This document shows positions 20,485-24,595 of a stretch of DNA of 24,595 nt, piece after piece (the stretch's first letter is position 1; each line of letters starts with the position of its first letter). The DNA lies in assembly GCA_964488085.1 (NCBI GenBank), contig CAZATK010000008.1, positions 1 to 24,595 of the forward strand. Direction: 5' to 3'. A model generated the notes under the pieces. It made no database searches. It had not been told where the DNA came from and was given only the letters and a program-made list of their open reading frames with translations. Source of the DNA: CAZATK01 sp964488085 (GTDB taxonomy: Bacteria; Patescibacteriota; Minisyncoccia; UBA6257; UBA11618). Both the position numbers and the translations under genes were made by a program.

Positions 20485-20499
20485 TTAGCGAGGATTATT
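20470..20499. terminator. Strong bidirectional terminator between the sigma operon and HU
   Basis: AATAATCCTCGCTA and TAGCGAGGATTATT are perfect complements (14 bp) around a two-base centre, so the real loop is probably 4 bases. The stop codon of the upstream gene (20482-20484) lies within the stem. Convergent genes lie on both sides. Confidence 0.85.
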
Positions 20500-20521
20500 A
20501 AAATTATCTAAATCGCAATCG

Positions 20522-20797
20522 TTATTTAACAGCTTCCTTAAAAAGCTTTCCTGCTCTAAACTTTGGTTTAGTTGAAGCAGCAATTTTAATTTTTGCTCCT
20601 GTTTTAGGATTAACACCCATTCTTTCAGCTCTTTGGACCACTTTAAAAGTGCCAAATCCCGGAAAGGATACTTCGCCACCGCTTGATAAAGTTTTTAAAA
20701 TTATACCTAAAAACGCATCCACTGCTTCTACTGCTTTTTTCTTGCTTTCTAAGCCGATAGCGTTCATAAACGATTCGGCAAATTCAACTTTTTTCAT
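20522..20797 (-). CDS. hup: HU-family DNA-binding protein
   Basis: HU dimers bend and compact DNA with little sequence preference. The 91-residue protein matches the family throughout: KVEFAESFMNAIGLESKKKA, GGEVSFPGFGTFKVVQRAER, then the beta-arm GVNPKTGAKIKIAASTKPKF with the conserved Pro at its tip region, and the end RAGKLFKEAV. The length is normal (about 90). Only one HU gene is visible, so a homodimer is likely; hup is used as a generic symbol, since HU and IHF subunits are hard to separate by eye. A purine-rich GAAAGG is too far (20 bases or more) from the ATG to be a normal Shine-Dalgarno. Confidence 0.95.
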   Translation of the reverse strand: MKKVEFAESFMNAIGLESKKKAVEAVDAFLGIILKTLSSGGEVSFPGFGTFKVVQRAERMGVNPKTGAKIKIAASTKPKFRAGKLFKEAVK

Positions 20798-20853
20798 AAA
20801 TTTATTACTTTTATTAACGACCTTTCTTTTTCTTAAGTTTAATAATATAGCAT

Positions 20854-22377
20854 TTACCTAGCAAATTCAACAGCTCTTACTTCCCTGATTATATTAACCT
20901 TAATCTCGCCGGGGTACTTAAGCTCTGATTGAATCTTGCCAGCAATGTCTTTAGCTAGTTGCAGAGCGCCAAAATCATCAACCTTTTCTGGAATTACAAA
21001 CACTCTAATTTCCCTGCCAGCAGAAATAGCATAAGCGCTTTTAACTCCTTCAAAACCAGTGGCAATTTTTTCTAAATCCGCTAAACGCTTCAAGTAACTT
21101 TCTGCATTATCACGCCTTGCTCCGGGCCTCGCCCCAGACAAAACATCAGCAGCAGTAACAATAAAGGCCTCGGGAATAGCATAAGGATATTCGTCGTGAT
21201 GGGCCTCCATTGCCTTAATAACCAAATCATTAACTCCATATTTTTTAAGCATTTTCCTTCCCAATTCAACATGCGTTCCGGGAACTTCGTGATCAATTGC
21301 CTTGCCAATATCGTGAAGCAAGGCGCCTTTTTTAGTAACTTCAACATTTAACCCTAATTCTGTTGCCATCATGCCAGCAATATGCGCCATTTCCACAGAA
21401 TGAGATAGAACATTCTGACCGTAACTTGTGCGAAAATGCAATCTACCAAGTACCTGTAAAATTTCTTTAGGCAAATCAACTATGCCTAATTCATAAGCTG
21501 CTGTTTCCCCATATTCTTGAATTTTTTTATTTAATTCTTGGCGAGCTTCTTCTACTTTTTCTTCTATTTTAGCTGGTTGAATGCGCCCATCCTTGATTAA
21601 TTTTTCTAAGGCCATGCGAGTCAACTCTCTTCTCATGCCATCAAAAGATGAAATGACTATGGTTTCAGGACTCTCATCAACAATAATTTCTGTGCCAGTT
21701 AATCTTTCTAGGGCTCTGATATTACGACCTTCTCTTCCAATAATTTTCCCCTTTAAATCTTCGTTAGGAAGCGTAAAAACGCTTGTGCTTAATTCTGAAA
21801 CGCTAGCGCGAGCATAACGCTGAAGAGCAGTAGTTATAATTTCCGCGCTTTTCTTCTCAATTTCATCTCGACGATCTCTCTCCATCTTTTGCATGGTAAG
21901 AGCTAAGTCCCTTTTATATTCCTCTTGCAACTGGTCAAAAAGACGTTGCTTGGCCTCTGCTATGGTTAAGCCCGCTATTTTTTCTAGACTATCCATAGCT
22001 TGCTTTCTTAACTTTTCAATCTCACCCTTCTCAAACTGAAAATCAGCCAATTTTTTATTTAATTGACCTTCTTTAGAAAAGAAATCTCTATTTTGATGTT
22101 CTAAAAACTCTTCTTTCTTAAGAAGACGTTCTTCAACTTTGTTGAGCTGACTTTTTCGTTCTCTTTCTTCTTTTTGAACTTCCTCAAGAAGAGTGGCTGA
22201 TTTTTCTTTGGCGCTTGAAACCAGCTCCCTGGCTTCATTTTTGGCCTCCTCAACTTGGACTTTAAGCTTCTGCTCTAAAGAATCGGCCTGACGAGCAGAG
22301 GTCAGTTGTCGAACAAAATACCCAACAATAGCACCTAATAACAAGATGCCGCCTACTAACAATAGGTTTGGATTCAT
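20854..22377 (-). CDS. rny: Ribonuclease Y
   Basis: RNase Y is the membrane-bound endonuclease that starts mRNA decay in many bacteria without RNase E. The 507-residue protein has an N-terminal membrane helix (NLLLVGGILLLGAIVGYFV), a long coiled coil (about 25-190), a KH RNA-binding domain (GKIIGREGRNIRALERLTGT, IVDESPETIVISSFD) and an HD domain with His355-Asp356 (ALLHDIGKAID) and later VTAADVLSGARPGARRD. The C-terminus is complete (KVNIIREVRAVEFAR). It is slightly shorter than the 520 residues of the B. subtilis enzyme. It is divergent from gpmI with 67 bases between; TATAAA lies 11 bases before its ATG and no Shine-Dalgarno is seen. Confidence 0.96.
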   Translation of the reverse strand: MNPNLLLVGGILLLGAIVGYFVRQLTSARQADSLEQKLKVQVEEAKNEARELVSSAKEKSATLLEEVQKEERERKSQLNKVEERLLKKEEFLEHQNRDFFSKEGQLNKKLADFQFEKGEIEKLRKQAMDSLEKIAGLTIAEAKQRLFDQLQEEYKRDLALTMQKMERDRRDEIEKKSAEIITTALQRYARASVSELSTSVFTLPNEDLKGKIIGREGRNIRALERLTGTEIIVDESPETIVISSFDGMRRELTRMALEKLIKDGRIQPAKIEEKVEEARQELNKKIQEYGETAAYELGIVDLPKEILQVLGRLHFRTSYGQNVLSHSVEMAHIAGMMATELGLNVEVTKKGALLHDIGKAIDHEVPGTHVELGRKMLKKYGVNDLVIKAMEAHHDEYPYAIPEAFIVTAADVLSGARPGARRDNAESYLKRLADLEKIATGFEGVKSAYAISAGREIRVFVIPEKVDDFGALQLAKDIAGKIQSELKYPGEIKVNIIREVRAVEFAR

Positions 22378-22429
22378 AAATAAAATTATTTATATTGGTT
22401 AACATTCGATTTATTTAGTTATATTGTAC

Positions 22430-22435
22430 TACAAT
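22430..22435 (+). promoter_or_regulatory. -10 box (TACAAT) before gpmI
   Basis: TACAAT ends 9 bases before the chosen ATG at 22445, giving a leader of about 3 bases. An in-frame ATG at 22424 lies upstream of this box, which argues against that longer start. Confidence 0.5.
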
Positions 22436-22444
22436 AATAACTGT

Positions 22445-23989
22445 ATGTCAAAAAGAACCGTGGTATTGATTGTGCTTGATGGCTGGGGAATCGGTCTTGA
22501 TAATTTTACTAATCCGATTTATATCGCCGATCTTGAAAACATAAACCACATAAAAAGCAACTATCTGATGGGATCGCTCCAAGCATCAGGAATCGCAGTT
22601 GGCCTTCCGTGGGGAGAAGAAGGAAACAGCGAGGTGGGACATTTAACAATTGGAGCGGGCAAGATATTTTATCAACATTTTCCCCGCATCACCCTATCCA
22701 TTCGCAATGGTAATTTTTTTCAAAATAAAGTTTTATTGGAGGCTCTAAATCATGCCGTAAAAAATCAATCAGCAGTTAATCTAATGGGAATGTTGGCCGA
22801 AAGCAATGCCCATTCATCACTAGAACATTTGCTGACCCTGATCGAGTTTTCCCAAAAAATCGGAATTAAAAAAATTAATCTTCATTTATTCAGCGACGGC
22901 AAAGACAGCACTCCCAAATCTATTCTTAAATTATTAGAAACGATAGAGGATAAGCCGGTAAAATTAGCCACCCTGTCAGGAAGATATTACGCCATGGATA
23001 GAGATCGTCATTGGGAAAGAACACAACAAGTTTATGATATATTGCTAGGAAAAGGATCGCCCGTTACAGATATTAAAGAACACATTAACAACCAGTATAA
23101 AAGAGATTTGACGGATGAATATCTTGAACCAACAATTGTAGGGCCAGAAATTAACTCAATTAAAGATAATGATTCTATAATTTTCTTTAATTATAGAGAA
23201 GACAACATTCGTCAAATTGCATCGCCTTTTGCGTCAAAAGATTTTAAAGAATTTCCGATAATACCTTTAAAAAATATTTACTTGGCGACTATGACTCAAT
23301 ATTCTGATAAATTTGATGCTAATGTAATGTTCCCTCCAGAAAAAATTGAAAATCCATTGGGAGTCGTATTGGAAAAAAATGATAAATTACAACTTAGAAT
23401 TGCTGAAACGGAAAAATATGCTCATGTAACTTATTTCTTCAATGGCTTGAAAGATACGCCGTTAAAAAATGAATATAGAATTTTAGTGCCGTCTAGAAAT
23501 TTAGCTCGCCACGATGAGCATCCTGAAATGATGGCGGAAGAAATAAGTAATCGAATAATGCAGTCTATAGAAGACGGCAATATTGATTTTATATTGGCAA
23601 ATTTTGCCAACGCCGATATTATTGCCCACACTGGCAATTTTAATGCTGCCGTTGAAGCTGTAAAAGTGATTGATTCAGAAATAGGAAAAATAGTTAAAAC
23701 CGCTTTAGCGCGCGATGGGATCGTTATTATAACCTCTGACCATGGAAATGTAGAGCAAATGATAAATCCCCAAACGGGATTACCGGAAAGAAAACATGAT
23801 CCTAATTTAGTGCCTGTTTATTTAGTGGGGAAAGAATTCGCAAAATCAAAGAATAAATCTGAAATTTCAAGAATAGAGAATGAAGCGGTGGGAATATTGA
23901 GCGATGTAGCGCCAACTGTTTTAGAACTATTAAAAATAACAAAACCCGCGGAAATGAGCGGAGAAAGCTTGATTGGGAAGTTAGAATAG
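22445..23989 (+). CDS. gpmI: 2,3-bisphosphoglycerate-independent phosphoglycerate mutase
   Basis: GpmI interconverts 3- and 2-phosphoglycerate in lower glycolysis through a phosphoserine intermediate and two Mn ions. The start MSKRTVVLIVLDGWGIG has the first metal Asp, and Ser62 in GNSEVGHLTIGAG is the phosphorylated serine at the same number as in Bacillus iPGM. HLFSDGKDSTP, LSGRYYAMDRDRHWERTQ (substrate Arg and Asp residues), FFNYREDNIRQI, FANADIIAHTGN and TSDHGNVEQM are all present. The length of 514 residues is normal. ATG 22445 is chosen over 22424 because family similarity begins there and the promoter box lies between them. The gene is single, divergent from rny. Confidence 0.97.
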   Translation: MSKRTVVLIVLDGWGIGLDNFTNPIYIADLENINHIKSNYLMGSLQASGIAVGLPWGEEGNSEVGHLTIGAGKIFYQHFPRITLSIRNGNFFQNKVLLEALNHAVKNQSAVNLMGMLAESNAHSSLEHLLTLIEFSQKIGIKKINLHLFSDGKDSTPKSILKLLETIEDKPVKLATLSGRYYAMDRDRHWERTQQVYDILLGKGSPVTDIKEHINNQYKRDLTDEYLEPTIVGPEINSIKDNDSIIFFNYREDNIRQIASPFASKDFKEFPIIPLKNIYLATMTQYSDKFDANVMFPPEKIENPLGVVLEKNDKLQLRIAETEKYAHVTYFFNGLKDTPLKNEYRILVPSRNLARHDEHPEMMAEEISNRIMQSIEDGNIDFILANFANADIIAHTGNFNAAVEAVKVIDSEIGKIVKTALARDGIVIITSDHGNVEQMINPQTGLPERKHDPNLVPVYLVGKEFAKSKNKSEISRIENEAVGILSDVAPTVLELLKITKPAEMSGESLIGKLE

Positions 23990-24055
23990 CAATATTTTTT
24001 ATGATGTGGTATCATATCACTTAGTCAATTTGACAACTCTCGAAAGGAGTTTCAG

Positions 24056-24364
24056 ATGGTAGGGGTAGAAGTACAATGGATGTGTGCGGAATGTGCAGAA
24101 ATAGGCACGCTTGTATCTTGTCATGACGATCCCTATTGGATTGGTTCCAAGGCTTATTCTGCTCACGAAGAAAAGTCTCCCAAATGCAAAACGGAACCTT
24201 GTTTCTTTGATATTCAAGTAAAAAAGACTAGGGCTAATATAGCAGCTGACAAGAAGGACAAGAAGGATTTGCGACAGTTAGAACAAAGACTCCGAAAAAT
24301 CGAAAAAATGTTGCTAGATTTAGAAAGCACACAAGATAAGGATGACAAGAATCCTAAAACATAA
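24056..24364 (+). CDS. Small Cys-rich protein with C-terminal helix, unknown function
   Basis: The 102-residue protein has an N-terminal half with MCAECAEIG, LVSCHDDPYW and KCKTEPCFFD, a likely zinc-ribbon-like set of CxxC plus two further Cys (or Cys/His). The C-terminal half is Lys/Asp/Glu-rich and helical (DLRQLEQRLRKIEKMLLDLE), likely a coiled coil for self-association. No family is recognised. A strong Shine-Dalgarno, AAAGGAG, stands 6 bases before the ATG, unlike the housekeeping genes. An extended -10-like TGTGGTATCAT at 24005-24015 could be its promoter. The stop codon lies within the terminator stem. Together with the ORF at 2760-2951 it is one of two small Cys-containing proteins with strong Shine-Dalgarno sites in the window. 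Confidence 0.7.
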   Translation: MVGVEVQWMCAECAEIGTLVSCHDDPYWIGSKAYSAHEEKSPKCKTEPCFFDIQVKKTRANIAADKKDKKDLRQLEQRLRKIEKMLLDLESTQDKDDKNPKT

Positions 24365-24423
24365 GCCGCATGGTTCATCCTTCGACGCCGCTCAGGATAA
24401 AATCCAGCGGCTTTATTTTTTTT
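24363..24423 (+). terminator. Intrinsic terminator with a dispersed repeat in its loop
   Basis: AAGCCGC (24363-24369) pairs with GCGGCTT (24407-24413), extended by TGG/CCA after a one-base bulge and by ATCC/GGAT. A long T tract (24412-24423) follows. The loop consists mainly of the TTCGACGCCGCTCAGG repeat. Confidence 0.8.
24381..24401. repeat. Dispersed repeat copy (TTCGACGCCGCTCAGGATAA)
   Basis: Eighteen of 21 bases match the copy in the MFS gene at 12276-12296, in the same orientation on the plus strand. Here it sits in the loop of a terminator rather than in a gene. Confidence 0.65.
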
Positions 24424-24424
24424 A

Positions 24425-24595
24425 ACACAAAACACCAGCCACCCCCCCGTTAATAAACAAAACACCATTTGATTTTCGGAAACCTTTCGAGCAGGCGAAG
24501 CTAGCGAAGTGATTCTCGAGAGAATCACGAGCGAGGTGTTTTTGTTACAATTATCCTTAAAACAAAAACTTCGCCGTGGCGAGAAGAACTGGAGG
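24425..24595. other. Non-coding tail with nested inverted repeats at the window end
   Basis: No gene with a supportable start is seen. GTGATTCTC and GAGAATCAC form a perfect 9-bp hairpin (24510-24529). Around it AACAAAACACC (24459-24469) can pair with GGTGTTTTTGTT (24535-24546). ACAAAACACCA occurs twice directly. The last bases, CTGGAGG, could be a Shine-Dalgarno for a gene starting beyond the window or the antisense of a tRNA 3' end (CCTCCA); the sequence stops too early to decide. Confidence 0.45.

Noticed and set aside
24214..24528. Minus-strand 104-residue ORF at the right end
   Set aside because: It runs antisense through the Cys-rich gene, the terminator and the repeats; composition and context are non-coding.
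1..24595. CRISPR array, transposase, integrase or phage genes
   Set aside because: No regularly spaced repeats of 25-40 bases and no DDE, tyrosine or serine recombinase motifs were seen in any frame.

Overview
The window looks like a piece of a small, AT-rich genome of the Candidate Phyla Radiation (Patescibacteria, most like Parcubacteria). The evidence is the gene content (short FtsK, RecA, RNase Y, cofactor-independent phosphoglycerate mutase, HU, divergent FolD next to GlyA), a 96-residue protein I recall as typical of these genomes, very tight packing with overlapping genes, and short palindromic elements lying in frame inside genes. TGA is used as a stop (end of the sigma factor gene), so the code appears to be table 11. 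This placement is inference; no rRNA is present to confirm it.

Layout. 1-561: 3' end of an RNase H-like exonuclease gene. 592-4705: ftsK, an opposing small Cys-containing ORF, a RodZ-like HTH membrane protein and recA. 4702-6682 (minus): three exported or membrane proteins of unknown role. 6702-8710 (minus): folD and glyA, a one-carbon pair. 8780-10087: a membrane-anchored trypsin-fold protein that has lost two of three catalytic residues. 10073-13552 (minus): an overlapping operon of a DedA protein, an MFS transporter, a Sua5/YrdC protein and a phospholipase-D-like protein. 13577-13724 (minus): tRNA-Phe and tRNA-His. 13764-14774: a second trypsin-fold protein, paralogous to the first but with an intact triad. 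14805-16617: a divergent pair, a PP2C-type phosphatase and an HD-domain protein, visibly more GC-rich than the rest. 16666-16926: tRNA-Arg (minus) and tRNA-Pro (plus) around an inverted repeat. 16940-18747: the 96-residue protein, a membrane-anchored helical protein, a ZIP metal transporter and a 51-residue membrane peptide. 18769-20484: ECF-like sigma factor, candidate anti-sigma factor and an exported helical protein. 20522-23989: HU, RNase Y and gpmI. 24056-24364: a small Cys-rich protein, then a terminator and a 171-base non-coding tail.

Working together. GlyA makes 5,10-methylene-THF, which FolD can oxidise towards 10-formyl-THF. FtsK, RecA and HU serve the chromosome. The sigma factor and the membrane protein overlapping it look like a signalling unit whose output could include the exported protein beside it. 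The active protease and its dead paralogue may act on a common surface substrate.

The most striking features are (i) three families of short repeats placed in frame in protein loops, one also inside a terminator loop; (ii) the protease/pseudoprotease pair; (iii) many genes with a -10-like box 6 to 13 bases before the start codon and no Shine-Dalgarno, suggesting leaderless or nearly leaderless mRNAs, while a few accessory genes carry strong Shine-Dalgarno sequences. There is no stretch over 300 bases without a gene, no CRISPR array, no transposase and no rRNA.
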